Assembly: GCA_950054155.1 (NCBI GenBank)
Contig: CATLOT010000001.1
Span: 124,001-188,000 of the forward strand
Length of the DNA stretch: 64,000 bases
DNA from: an uncultured Bacteriovoracaceae bacterium
GTDB taxonomy: Bacteria; Bdellovibrionota; Bacteriovoracia; Bacteriovoracales; Bacteriovoracaceae
Direction: 5' to 3'
This document shows, piece by piece, positions 53,525 to 62,328 of the stretch. Each line of letters begins with the position of its first letter. The first letter of the stretch is position 1. A program made the position numbers and the translations under genes. Below the pieces are notes generated by a model. It ran no database searches. It was not told the origin of the DNA and saw only the letters and a program-made list of their open reading frames with translations.

Positions 53525-54440
53525 GTCGTTCCTTGCTCTTTTGTTTCTAAGTCTCTTTCTTATTACACCTGCTATGGGTCAAGGGGTTAACTGTAGTTAC
53601 TCGCTAACAGTAGATAACACGACTTTGAATTGGAGTGGTTCTAATCTCGTTAAGTCGATTAATATTCGTGTCACAAGAGGTAACCGCAATAGGCGTTGTG
53701 ATAATGCTCGAATTGGTATTACGAAAGGTTTTTCGGGTAATTACAATCGGCGCGTTTACTCATGGTTTAATGGGTTGGAATATAACGTCTATAAAAATAA
53801 TTCCACGAGTAATCAGCTAAAAGAGCTTGCAGATATTAACACCAACACTGATTATATCGATGCCACGTTTTCAAGTGGTCAAACAAGTACGACAACATCA
53901 TTTGAAATTCGAGTTCCTTACCCAAACTTAGGGCGGACAACTGTCCCTCAAGGATCTTTTATTGACTTTCTAAGGGCCGAAATTGCTTCAACCCAAAGTC
54001 CTAATCGGATCGTGAGTGAAGGCTTTATGGTCCTTATCAATTCAAACAGTGAGATCGCCGTCTCTCTTGTGAATACGGGGGGGAGCTTTGATCAGTCCTC
54101 AACATCTTTTTTAATGGACTTCGCGACTCTCTTTCAAGGGGATGCCAAGGGGATGGACTTGATTGTAAAAACCAATACAGACTATACGATCTCTATCTCT
54201 TCTCAAAATGGAGGCCGCCTAAAGCATGTGAGTGCAAATTACTTTGTGCCATATATTTTTAAGCTTGATGGAGGAACGCGAAGTTTAAGTGGTGGCTCAT
54301 TTAGTTTCTCTGGTAATGCTCCTGGGGGATCTAATAATGAAAGACGCTACTCTGTAGAAATCTCGATAGGTAGTGTCGCCAATAAACTTGCTGGTGAATA
54401 CCAAGACACAATTACGATTACAGCGACTTCTAATAATTAG
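53517..54440 (+). CDS. Tip adhesin-like fimbrial subunit (CsuE-like, two spore-coat-U domains)
   Basis: The start is the ATG of MNKSFLALL, overlapping the usher stop by 8 bases and followed by a signal sequence cut after AMG. A longer in-frame reading to 53355 runs inside the usher gene and is rejected. The 307-residue product has an N-terminal domain starting VNCSYSLTVDNTTLNWSG with a likely disulfide (C near residues 24 and 60) and a C-terminal domain ending YQDTITITATSN, the subunit closing strand. Two such domains at the end of the operon fit the tip adhesin of archaic pili (CsuE). What it binds is unknown. Confidence 0.8.
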   Translation: MNKSFLALLFLSLFLITPAMGQGVNCSYSLTVDNTTLNWSGSNLVKSINIRVTRGNRNRRCDNARIGITKGFSGNYNRRVYSWFNGLEYNVYKNNSTSNQLKELADINTNTDYIDATFSSGQTSTTTSFEIRVPYPNLGRTTVPQGSFIDFLRAEIASTQSPNRIVSEGFMVLINSNSEIAVSLVNTGGSFDQSSTSFLMDFATLFQGDAKGMDLIVKTNTDYTISISSQNGGRLKHVSANYFVPYIFKLDGGTRSLSGGSFSFSGNAPGGSNNERRYSVEISIGSVANKLAGEYQDTITITATSNN

Positions 54441-55408
54441 CGGTAAAAGGGATTAACTTCTTCTCTCAAAAGTCCCATATAGAGTCTTTCAACTCCAAGA
54501 GCGTTGCCGGCACTCTTAGGCAAACCTCTTTCTAAGGATTCATAGAGTCTTTGGGGCTCTCCTAGATGATATCCGTAGAGATTTTTCTTTTTACTAGCCT
54601 CTTCTTTAAAGCGTGCTCTTTGTTCATCTAAGTTTGTGAGCTCGTTGAAGCAGTTGCACAGTTCGATACCGCTTAAGTAAACTTCAAACCTCTCACAAAC
54701 CTTGGGATTGTCGCTTTTTAAAGTAGAAAGAGCGGCGAGTGGTGCTGGGAACTCGTCCACAACAACAATGGTGCCCTTCTTAAAGGTTGATTCAATTTTA
54801 TTAAGAAAAAGAAGGAAGAAATAATCTTCCCATGGCCATAGGTTATCTTTATCCACTGTGCTTAGAAGTTCGGGATATTCGTGGTGAATTTTTTGAGCAA
54901 AGGATAAGGGAGTTTCGTAGTCGATGGCCTGAAATCCAATGTATTCCTCAAAAAGTTCTACCACTGTAAACTTCAACGTCTCTAAATTCTCATAGACGGG
55001 GAGACCTACGCTCTTGAGCTGATGATGAACATAGTTGATGAGGCTAAGGGTATCTTTGAGGATCTCGTGATAGTAAGCACCATTTCTATACCATTCCAGC
55101 ATGAGAAATTGCGGGCGATGGGTGTGGCTTGAGGGCTCATCCCTAAAGCAATAACCAAGGTGATAGATATTCTCAAAACCTTGGCTTAATAACGACTTCA
55201 TTTCAAACTCAGGACTCGTATGAAGATAGAGGGGGAGCAATTCATTCTTATAAACACTCTTCACCTGAAAAGGATGAAGATGAGTTTCCATACCCGGATG
55301 CTCCACAAGTGGGGGTGTTGGCGTTTCGAGAAAACCATTTTCAGAGAAAAATTGGCGGCACGCGCCAATCGTTTGAAAGAGTCCTTTTTGCGTCACTAAG
55401 ATCTCCAC
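54437..55408 (-). CDS. epmA: Elongation factor P-lysine ligase EpmA (GenX/PoxA)
   Basis: EpmA attaches (R)-beta-lysine to a lysine of elongation factor P. The 323-residue protein is a class-II lysyl-tRNA synthetase-like core without the anticodon domain. It includes FLETPTPPLVEHPGMETHLHPF near residue 28, LHTSPEFEMK, FRDEPSSHTHRPQF-type motif 2, and a C-terminal AGNALGVERLYMGL motif 3. Length and motifs match EpmA. EF-P and EpmB genes are not in this window. The end overlaps the fimbrial tip gene by four bases (convergent). Confidence 0.9.
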   Translation of the reverse strand: MEILVTQKGLFQTIGACRQFFSENGFLETPTPPLVEHPGMETHLHPFQVKSVYKNELLPLYLHTSPEFEMKSLLSQGFENIYHLGYCFRDEPSSHTHRPQFLMLEWYRNGAYYHEILKDTLSLINYVHHQLKSVGLPVYENLETLKFTVVELFEEYIGFQAIDYETPLSFAQKIHHEYPELLSTVDKDNLWPWEDYFFLLFLNKIESTFKKGTIVVVDEFPAPLAALSTLKSDNPKVCERFEVYLSGIELCNCFNELTNLDEQRARFKEEASKKKNLYGYHLGEPQRLYESLERGLPKSAGNALGVERLYMGLLREEVNPFYR

Positions 55409-55477
55409 AAAAGTATTGGAAGTTGCTTTTTAAGCTGCCTTGGGTATTATGGCCAAAAAAAAATAAGGAGATCATCG

Positions 55478-56665
55478 GTGATCGATTTAATACAAAGTAT
55501 TTATAGTGCTTTAGGCGTTTCTACTAGTGCAAATATTGGTGACGTCTATGGCCTTTTTTCTACTCTTTTTATAGCCGTTTCCGGCGTTTTTATGTTCTTC
55601 CAAGGAGGGACATCAGCTGAAAGGATTGAAGCTCCAAAGACAGAAGTTAAAAAGGAAGCTGCACCCGAAGTTAAGCCTGAGCCCAAAGAAGAACTTGAGC
55701 AAAAAAGGGAGCCAGTTGTTCCTGAAGTCTCTTGGTCAGAGCGACTTAAGAAAGGCCTGTCTCGTTCGCGTGGTCAGGTTTGGGGCAGACTGGGGAGTCT
55801 CTTTAGTGGAGGAGCGCTTACTGAAGAGCAACTAGAAGAAATTGAAGAGCTTCTTTACAGCGCCGATATTGGGCCTGCGACGGCAACTGAACTGACAGAG
55901 GCCGTAACAGAGAGAGCTAAGCAAGGGGACTTTGGGGAAGACGAGTTTAAGAGTTTTCTCTTTAACTTTCTCAAAGAAAAGATGGCTGCGATTCATGACG
56001 GTGTTGATACTGATCTCTATCAATTTGATGAGAGTAAGCGTGGTAAGACGAAAGTTATAATGGTTGTAGGTGTTAATGGTGCCGGTAAGACGACGACGAT
56101 TGGCAAGCTTGCGACAAAGCTAACTTCTCAAGGAGCCAATGTTGTCGTTGGTGCTTGTGATACTTTTAGAGCGGCTGCTGTTGATCAGCTTCAGGTTTGG
56201 TGTGATCGCGCCGGTGCTACGATGATCAGAGCGAAAGAGGGAAGCAATCCAAGTGGTGTTGGTTATGAAGCCCTCCAGACAGCCCTTACCCAGAAAGCTG
56301 ATTACTGCATTTTAGATACTGCTGGGCGTCTTCATACTAAGGGTAACCTTATGGATGAATTGGCCAAAAGTAAGAACGTTCTCAAGAAGCTCGATGAGAA
56401 TGCACCTCATCAAGTTTTATTGGTTATTGACGCGATTACTGGTCAGAATGCAATTCGTCAGGCAGAGGAATTTAACAAAACACTTGATCTTACCGGTCTG
56501 ATATTTACCAAATGTGACGGCTCGTCAAAAGCAGGTAGCGCTGTGTCTATTGTGCAAAGCTTAAAAGTTCCCATTACTTACATTGGAGTAGGCGAGAGCG
56601 TTGAGGATTTGAATAATTTTAATCTGGATGAGTACCTTGGAGCCTTGCTCGATTTACAGGTTTAG
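55478..56665 (+). CDS. ftsY: Signal recognition particle receptor FtsY
   Basis: FtsY is the SRP receptor GTPase for co-translational membrane targeting. The start is GTG, seven bases after AAGGAG. The 395-residue protein has a membrane-associating N-terminal hydrophobic segment (about residues 22-44), then an acidic linker, the N domain, and the G domain with GVNGAGKTTTIGKLA near residue 197, DTFRAAAVDQL, DTAGR near residue 281, and TKCDGSSKAGSA. It is first in a set with zapA, the folate ligase gene and rny. Confidence 0.96.
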   Translation: MIDLIQSIYSALGVSTSANIGDVYGLFSTLFIAVSGVFMFFQGGTSAERIEAPKTEVKKEAAPEVKPEPKEELEQKREPVVPEVSWSERLKKGLSRSRGQVWGRLGSLFSGGALTEEQLEEIEELLYSADIGPATATELTEAVTERAKQGDFGEDEFKSFLFNFLKEKMAAIHDGVDTDLYQFDESKRGKTKVIMVVGVNGAGKTTTIGKLATKLTSQGANVVVGACDTFRAAAVDQLQVWCDRAGATMIRAKEGSNPSGVGYEALQTALTQKADYCILDTAGRLHTKGNLMDELAKSKNVLKKLDENAPHQVLLVIDAITGQNAIRQAEEFNKTLDLTGLIFTKCDGSSKAGSAVSIVQSLKVPITYIGVGESVEDLNNFNLDEYLGALLDLQV

Positions 56666-56681
56666 CGTACTCTAGATAGGT

Positions 56682-56987
56682 ATGGACAATAAAACGAGTA
56701 GCGTTGAATACGAGATTTTAGGTTACAAAGTAAAACTTCGCGAAGAGGAAGGAAGCCTTTCGTCTTCTGCTAATGAAGTCGTTGACCTTGTGAGACAAGA
56801 GTCAAATAAAATTATGGATAAAGCCCCTCACCTTGATCGCGGAGAAGTTGCCCTTTTGGTTGCTCTCCAGCTAGCTGAAGAAAAGCTTAGGGTCGAGAAT
56901 CAATATCATACTGAAGTTTCTCAACTTAAGGAAAAGGCCTCTCAGGCCCTTGATTTGATTGAAGAGGTCACCCCATCAACTATGTAA
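56682..56987 (+). CDS. zapA: Cell division protein ZapA-like
   Basis: ZapA stabilises FtsZ bundles at midcell. The 101-residue protein has the ZapA N-terminal beta domain (YEILGYKVKLREEEG) and the helix-coil dimerisation region (VVDLVRQESNKIMDKAP, then VALLVALQLAEEKLRVE). The sequence after residue 80 is typical coiled coil. Its neighbour is a 5-formyl-THF cyclo-ligase gene, as in many proteobacteria, which supports the call; sequence similarity alone is weak. Confidence 0.75.
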   Translation: MDNKTSSVEYEILGYKVKLREEEGSLSSSANEVVDLVRQESNKIMDKAPHLDRGEVALLVALQLAEEKLRVENQYHTEVSQLKEKASQALDLIEEVTPSTM

Positions 56988-57037
56988 CTTCTGAAAGTCT
57001 CACCTTGCTCGTTTGAGTTTTTAATAAGGTGGAGTTT

Positions 57038-57601
57038 ATGGGCATCAACGATGAAAAGATCGCCCTAAGAAGAGAGATTAAAAAACGTTTAAAAGATATT
57101 TCTCAATTAGAGAAAAAAAAGAAGAGTTCATTGATTTGTGGAGAACTTTTCAACCTTCTAAATAGTCTTAAACTTTCCCCAAACTTTACCTTAGGTGTCT
57201 ATGCACCACTAAAGGAAGAGGTCCACATCGGCCTTGAGCCTTTAAAAGGATTTGTTCAACGTTGGGCATTTCCAGACATTGACCAAGAGATGATGATTTT
57301 TCGTCAGTGTCATTTTGAGGATTTAAAAGAGAGTGAAGACTTTGGAGTACGTCTTTTGACACCACCAAAAGAAGCGCCACTCGTGAATCCAGAAATTCTT
57401 CTTATACCGGGCTTAGCCTTTAATGATAAAGGACAGCGCTTGGGAAGAGGAAAGGGTTTCTATGATCGCTTTCTTGAAAACTATCAAGGGGCGACGATAG
57501 GAGTCTGTTTTAGTGAACAAATAGAGGAAAGTATTCCCGTTGATGACCATGATGTTCTTGTTGATTACGTTGTAAGTGAAAGTGGAAATCTAAGGAATTA
57601 A
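57038..57601 (+). CDS. 5-formyltetrahydrofolate cyclo-ligase
   Basis: This ATP-dependent enzyme converts 5-formyl-THF to 5,10-methenyl-THF. The protein of about 187 residues has KIALRREIKKRLKDIS near the start, YAPLKEEVHI in the centre, and LIPGLAFNDKGQRLGRGKGFYDRFL, the ATP/folate-binding signature. The chosen ATG (57038) follows AAGGTGGAG; a GTG three codons earlier is part of that Shine-Dalgarno sequence. It lies between zapA and rny. Confidence 0.92.
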   Translation: MGINDEKIALRREIKKRLKDISQLEKKKKSSLICGELFNLLNSLKLSPNFTLGVYAPLKEEVHIGLEPLKGFVQRWAFPDIDQEMMIFRQCHFEDLKESEDFGVRLLTPPKEAPLVNPEILLIPGLAFNDKGQRLGRGKGFYDRFLENYQGATIGVCFSEQIEESIPVDDHDVLVDYVVSESGNLRN

Positions 57602-57647
57602 TTAAATAAAATGCTAGGGATGACCTAGCCTGTAAGGAGAAAGCACA

Positions 57648-59207
57648 ATGGATATATCAGTTATTCTCGCTTCAATCCTTTTCTTAATTGTTGGTTTGGC
57701 ACTTGGATTCTTTGTCAGAAACAAGCAAGCGCTTGCGGATGTTAAAGAGAGAGAGGAAAAAGGCGATCAAATTATTGAAAAGGCAAAAGAAGCGGCCAAC
57801 GACATTAAGTACAAGGCACGTAAAGAAGCCAAGGAAATAATCAAAGAAGAGCGTGAGCAGTTTGAAAATGAGCTGCGAAACCGCGAGAAAGAGTTCAAAT
57901 CTCAAGAGAGAGAACTTGCTCAAAAAGAAGCAAAACTCGAATCAAAGCTTGAGAGTACAAAAGAGAAATCAGAAAAGCTTGATCGCGCTCAAAGTGATGT
58001 TGAAGCGGCGAAGAAGAGAGTTGAAAAAGAAGTTGAAAAGTATAGAGAACGTCAGTCGGAAATTTCACAAAAACTAAGTGAAGTTGCAAGCATGACTCAA
58101 GACCAAGCAAAGCAAGAGCTTCTTAAAACAATGGAAGAAGAAGCTAGAGTTGATTTTGCAAAAATGGCGAAGAGGATTGAAGAAGAAGCTAAAGAAGAAG
58201 CTGAAGGACAGGCTAAGCGAGTTGTCGGTATAGCTATCCAACGCTTTGCTGGCGAGTACGTTGCTGAGAAGACAATCTCAACAGTTGACCTTCCTTCGGA
58301 TGATGTAAAAGGTCGTCTCATTGGACGTGAAGGGCGAAATATTCGTGCCTTTGAACAAATCTGTGGAGTTGACCTCATTATCGATGACACTCCAGAAGTT
58401 GTTGTTATTTCTTCTTTCAATGTTGTTCGTCGTGAGATCGCTCGAAGAACAATTGAAAAGCTTATCGCCGATGGACGTATTCATCCTGCTAAGATTGAAG
58501 AGTTTCATGACAAAGCGAAGAGTGAAATGGATAAGCAGCTTCTTGATCTTGGTCAAAAAGCTCAAATGGAAATTGGTGTTCACGGTATTCACCCAGAAGT
58601 TCTTAAGCTTGTGGGAGCGCTTAACTGGCGTACATCTTATACTCAAAACCAATATCAGCACGCGATTGAAGCGGCTTTTATCTGTGGGGCCATGGCTTCA
58701 GAGATGGGCCTCAATGTTAAGCAAGCAAGACGTGCAGGTCTTCTTCACGACATTGGAAAAGTTCTCGATGCTTCGGCTGAAGGGTCTCACGCTGTGATCG
58801 GAGCTGACTTTGCCAAGAAGTATGGTGAACCTGCTGATGTTGTTCATGCTATTCGTGCTCACCACGATGATGAGAAGCCAGAATCAGTTCTTGCTCCCCT
58901 TGTTGCTGCAGCCGATGCTCTCTCTGGTGCTAGACCAGGGGCTCGTAAAGCAATGATGGAATCTTATGTTTCACGCCTCACAGATATTGAAGAGATTGTT
59001 AACTCATTTGATGGTGTAAGCCGCTCTTATGCAATTTCCGGTGGACGTGAAGTTCGTGTCTTTGTTGAAAATGATAACGTTAGTGATGAGGAAACAGTTC
59101 TTCTTTCACGTGACATTGCTAAGAAGATTGAAGAAGAAATGTCTTATCCTGGAACGATTAAAATTACCGTTCTTCGTGAGACAAAAGCTGTTGGTGTTGC
59201 ACGCTAA
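57648..59207 (+). CDS. rny: Ribonuclease Y
   Basis: RNase Y is a membrane-anchored endoribonuclease that starts mRNA decay. The 519-residue protein has an N-terminal membrane segment (residues about 4-22), a long charged coiled coil, a KH domain (about residues 205-270, with GRLIGREGRNIRAFE), and the HD domain with HDIGKVLD near residue 366 and AHHDDEKPESV. TAAGGAGAAAGCACA precedes the ATG, and a strong terminator follows. Confidence 0.97.
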   Translation: MDISVILASILFLIVGLALGFFVRNKQALADVKEREEKGDQIIEKAKEAANDIKYKARKEAKEIIKEEREQFENELRNREKEFKSQERELAQKEAKLESKLESTKEKSEKLDRAQSDVEAAKKRVEKEVEKYRERQSEISQKLSEVASMTQDQAKQELLKTMEEEARVDFAKMAKRIEEEAKEEAEGQAKRVVGIAIQRFAGEYVAEKTISTVDLPSDDVKGRLIGREGRNIRAFEQICGVDLIIDDTPEVVVISSFNVVRREIARRTIEKLIADGRIHPAKIEEFHDKAKSEMDKQLLDLGQKAQMEIGVHGIHPEVLKLVGALNWRTSYTQNQYQHAIEAAFICGAMASEMGLNVKQARRAGLLHDIGKVLDASAEGSHAVIGADFAKKYGEPADVVHAIRAHHDDEKPESVLAPLVAAADALSGARPGARKAMMESYVSRLTDIEEIVNSFDGVSRSYAISGGREVRVFVENDNVSDEETVLLSRDIAKKIEEEMSYPGTIKITVLRETKAVGVAR

Positions 59208-59232
59208 GAGCGAAACGAAATTTTTAAAGACG

Positions 59233-59260
59233 AAAGCCCGCTTAAAAGCGGGCTTTTTTT
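59233..59260 (+). terminator. Intrinsic terminator after rny
   Basis: AGCCCGCTT (59235-59243) pairs with AAGCGGGCT (59246-59254), with a two-base loop, and is followed by a run of Ts to 59260. It ends the ftsY-zapA-rny unit. Confidence 0.92.
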
Positions 59261-59341
59261 ATCTAAATATCAGGGACTTGCTTTGGGGGGTAAGACTCTG
59301 CCGCCTATCGTGGAGAGGAGCCTCTAGGATAAAATTATTGT

Positions 59342-60280
59342 ATGAAAAAACTAATAATTTTACCTATTCTGCTCTTTTCTTGTTCTAATTCTCATCATCA
59401 TGATTCGAAGGAGCGACCTTTGGTCGTCGATATCGAAAGACCAGCTGATTATTACGAACACCATGATTGTGATAAGGCCGGTAGGGGAAAACCTCTTGTT
59501 AAAGTTGAACGAAAGAAAAACCCTCAGCGAAAAATAGCTAGTTCTTCTGACCTCTACAGTATGGCCAAGAGTAAATCATGCCCCGATCTAACGAGGGGTG
59601 AGCTTGATGATCTCGAGGAGGCGGCAAGAAGGTTTGATGGAGACCTCATTGATCCTAGTGACTACGGATATAGTGGCTCAGACCTTCAAGCATTCTTAGA
59701 TGCCAGTGGAGTTATTAGTAAGTTTTCAGCTTCAGAAATGATTAGCCCCCATCGTCCAGCAGCTGCCCAAAAGTGTGGGAAGAGGGTTCTATTGCCACCT
59801 AAGTGTCGTTGGCCAAGCGGTGCTATTCAAGGACTTCTCGCTGGTAAGCTAAGAGAGGTTATTAATGATGGAGATGCCTTTGGAAGTAACGGGATTACTT
59901 TGAGAAATTGGTATCGTCCTAGTTGTTATAATTCAAAAGTTGGTGGAGTGAAATCAAGCGATCATATGCAGGCACGAGGCTTTGACTTAGACTTTGCAAC
60001 ACCAAGGCAAAGAGCAAAAGCTCAGAAATACCTATGTGATCTTTACCGTAAAAAGCCCTTTAGTCTTCAGGTCGGAATTGGGTGTCAGACGCTTCATATT
60101 GGCATCGGTTCTCCAAAGAGATTGAAAAATCATCATAGTGACGGCTCTAGGTTCTGGACTTATAGCTCTCTCCAAAGCTGTGGGTTAAAGAGGCTTAAGA
60201 CTGATAAGTGTTGGCTCACAAGTGATGGTTGGAACAAGAGAATTTATACGAGTGCAAACGGTTGGCGTGGCGCCCTTTAA
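59342..60280 (+). CDS. M15-type D,D-peptidase lipoprotein
   Basis: The metallopeptidase motifs of the M15 D-alanyl-D-alanine carboxypeptidase/VanY group are visible: SSDHMQARGFDLDF (S-x-H-x4-G-x-D-x-D) and LHIGIG near the end, in the expected order. An FSC lipobox puts the lipidated cysteine near residue 14. The ~120 residues between the signal and the catalytic part are unrecognised and basic/acidic low complexity. It probably trims peptide stems of peptidoglycan in the periplasm. It converges with an L,D-transpeptidase gene, so the two wall enzymes sit together. Confidence 0.78.
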   Translation: MKKLIILPILLFSCSNSHHHDSKERPLVVDIERPADYYEHHDCDKAGRGKPLVKVERKKNPQRKIASSSDLYSMAKSKSCPDLTRGELDDLEEAARRFDGDLIDPSDYGYSGSDLQAFLDASGVISKFSASEMISPHRPAAAQKCGKRVLLPPKCRWPSGAIQGLLAGKLREVINDGDAFGSNGITLRNWYRPSCYNSKVGGVKSSDHMQARGFDLDFATPRQRAKAQKYLCDLYRKKPFSLQVGIGCQTLHIGIGSPKRLKNHHSDGSRFWTYSSLQSCGLKRLKTDKCWLTSDGWNKRIYTSANGWRGAL

Positions 60281-60301
60281 GGAGACACCACGCTTTATAC
60301 T

Positions 60302-60934
60302 TTAACGGTGAATGTAGTAAAGACTTCCACCCTTTAGTTTGTCGATAAGAGATCTTGAGATACTTCTTGCGACAGCAGGACATCCCCAGCTTCTTCCAAT
60401 TCTCCCCGCTTGTTTCTTAGACGAGTTTGGAACATAGTCAGCTCCATGAATAACAATAGCTCTTTTTCTGGCCTTACTATTTGTGCTTTCAAGCCCATCC
60501 ATTCTTAGAGAGTAGCCATGTTTTCCATGGTAAGTCTCAGCAGTTTGATAAAGACCTGGACTACTCGCTTTACTATTAGGTGTATTTGAAAAGCGAATAG
60601 CATTTCCATTGCCGTCGCCACTACCAACTCCATGAGACACATGCATTGATTTCGTTTTACCGGTTTTCATGTTGATGAGGTAACCGCGTGGATAGCGTGA
60701 GTTTTGGGTGAAGTCTGCGACAAAGGCCCATGTCGTTGATTCGAGCTTCCTTTGTCTGTGGTAGCTGGCCTTATCCAGAAATTCTTCAAGAGCATCAGCG
60801 GGAACATTTTTAGCACATCTGCTGCCACCACAGCTGGCGTGAGGAAAGTAGCTCTTCCAAATTCTCTGTGATCTATTGGCGAGAACTTGGGCGGAGGTAC
60901 AAAAGAGAAGCGCAGCTATAACTAGAGTTTTCAT
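60302..60934 (-). CDS. L,D-transpeptidase family protein (YkuD-like, secreted)
   Basis: The protein belongs to the murein L,D-transpeptidase catalytic-domain family (YkuD-type). The catalytic segment GRSWGCPAV is near the C-terminus, with HGADYVP about 20 residues before it, and the fold includes GYLINMKTGKTKSMHVSHG upstream. A signal peptide ends near QVLA, so it is exported. AAAGGA precedes the ATG. It could crosslink stem peptides or exchange their terminal residues. It converges with the M15 peptidase gene. Confidence 0.85.
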   Translation of the reverse strand: MKTLVIAALLFCTSAQVLANRSQRIWKSYFPHASCGGSRCAKNVPADALEEFLDKASYHRQRKLESTTWAFVADFTQNSRYPRGYLINMKTGKTKSMHVSHGVGSGDGNGNAIRFSNTPNSKASSPGLYQTAETYHGKHGYSLRMDGLESTNSKARKRAIVIHGADYVPNSSKKQAGRIGRSWGCPAVARSISRSLIDKLKGGSLYYIHR

Positions 60935-61075
60935 TATGGGGGTCCTTTGTTGTGTGTTGTGTGACGCGACACTAACAACAGAGCCCCTCTCGATTCAATG
61001 CGAATGTAGAGTTTTCACGTTTGTGAAAAGTGGGCGACTTTAGAGACGAGATAAGTATTTAAAAATCTGTATTTT

Positions 61076-61084
61076 TGGTATGAT
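61076..61084 (+). promoter_or_regulatory. Extended -10 promoter of the SDR gene
   Basis: TGG-TATGAT is an extended -10 element 36 bases before the SDR start, with no good -35. AAAGGAAG then lies before the TTG start. The context supports it as the promoter. Confidence 0.45.
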
Positions 61085-61119
61085 ATAAGGAGTAAAAGTT
61101 TGAGAAAGGAAGTCTTAAA

Positions 61120-61803
61120 TTGAGAACAAAGTATGCCTTAGTGACTGGCTCTTCAAGTGGCCTTGGCTTTGAAATTGTCCAGTACCTCTTAGAAGAGGGC
61201 TTTATCGTCTTTGGAGCGAGTCGGAGTGAAACTGAAATTAATCACTCTAACTTTATCGACCTCTGTGTTGATGTCACAGATGAGGAAGCTGTCCAGACAA
61301 TGTATGACGAGATTGGGAAAGAGACTTATGGTCTTCATCTCATTGTAAATAATGCGGGAATTTTTGAAATGGGTTCCGTGCTTGAGACTGAGAGCGAAAC
61401 TTTCATGGACCACCTGAAGACGAATATTTTAGGTCCTTTTCATATTCTTAAGTACGGCCATGACTTTGTAATTGAAGACGTTACTCATCTCATTCACATT
61501 TCCTCAATCGCTGGTAAGAAGGGCTTTGAAAATGTATCGGCTTACTGCGCTTCTAAGTTTGGTCTTAATGGACTAATAGAATCATGCCGTGAAGAGTGGA
61601 AGGGTTTAGGGGTACGTTTCAGTACTCTAATGCCTGGTGCAGTGGATACACCGGTTTGGGAAAATATAAGTGACGATTTTGAGCGCTCAAAAATGCTTGA
61701 TCCTGAAGATTTTATTCAGGTTTTTGATATGGTGATAAAGAGTCCGCCCAATATGCAATTTCCCGATATCACTTTCCTTCATAAGAGTGGGGCTTTAGAA
61801 TAG
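61120..61803 (+). CDS. Short-chain dehydrogenase/reductase
   Basis: This NAD(P)-dependent oxidoreductase of the SDR family has 227 residues. It has the cofactor motif TGSSSGLG (TGxxxGxG) near residue 10, NNAG in LIVNNAGIFEMG, and the catalytic serine plus YxxxK in SSIAGKKGFENVSAYCASKFG. The start is TTG after AAAGGAAG. Its substrate cannot be read from the sequence. The next small membrane protein gene begins four bases after the stop and is probably co-transcribed. Confidence 0.9.
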   Translation: MRTKYALVTGSSSGLGFEIVQYLLEEGFIVFGASRSETEINHSNFIDLCVDVTDEEAVQTMYDEIGKETYGLHLIVNNAGIFEMGSVLETESETFMDHLKTNILGPFHILKYGHDFVIEDVTHLIHISSIAGKKGFENVSAYCASKFGLNGLIESCREEWKGLGVRFSTLMPGAVDTPVWENISDDFERSKMLDPEDFIQVFDMVIKSPPNMQFPDITFLHKSGALE

Positions 61804-61807
61804 AGAT

Positions 61808-62224
61808 ATGGACCACAAAAAGAAGCTTCAAAAGTACTACCTTTATGGCCTTGTCCCTGCACTTGCTGTTTGGGTTCTGATCTCGTTCTCACTTGATCAT
61901 GTATATGGCGTCTTCTTTATGCTCGGTTATATCTGGCCCTATATGTACCATACACCTGGTTTTGATGAGAGAGCTTTAAGTAGAAATTATCGCTTCTCTT
62001 TCTTAGGTAACCTCTTTCGTTTTCAGCAGCAAATTTTTTCAATGGTGCCAGAAGGAAAGGCAGCTTTTTTAAAGCCACTTGCTAGGTTGGTGATTCCTTT
62101 TTTGATTACAGGTCTTCTAAGTATCATCAATCCGACGTGGAGCCCTCTTTGGACCATTCTAGGGTGGGCCAGTTTCGAGGGCTTCAACTATCTCAATCGA
62201 AAATTTAAATGGGATTTAATGTAG
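61808..62224 (+). CDS. Small membrane protein, unknown
   Basis: I do not recognise this 138-residue protein. Three hydrophobic segments (about residues 13-30, 32-48 and 92-112) suggest a membrane protein. The middle region has GFDERALSRNYRFSF, and the end is basic (NYLNRKFKWDLM). It follows the SDR gene closely and may act with it. Confidence 0.7.
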   Translation: MDHKKKLQKYYLYGLVPALAVWVLISFSLDHVYGVFFMLGYIWPYMYHTPGFDERALSRNYRFSFLGNLFRFQQQIFSMVPEGKAAFLKPLARLVIPFLITGLLSIINPTWSPLWTILGWASFEGFNYLNRKFKWDLM

Positions 62225-62328
62225 TTTAGTAATCCCACTCAACTGAAGTTCTACAAGCGTAGAGGCCAACTTCTTTCCCTTGAGTTAGGGGGAATTGAAA
62301 ACTTTTCGTCGTTCCTAACAATATCTTG

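Noticed and set aside
56988-57037. 6S RNA between zapA and the folate ligase gene
   Set aside because: This is the site of ssrS in many gamma-proteobacteria, but the gap is only about 50 bases, too short for 6S RNA.
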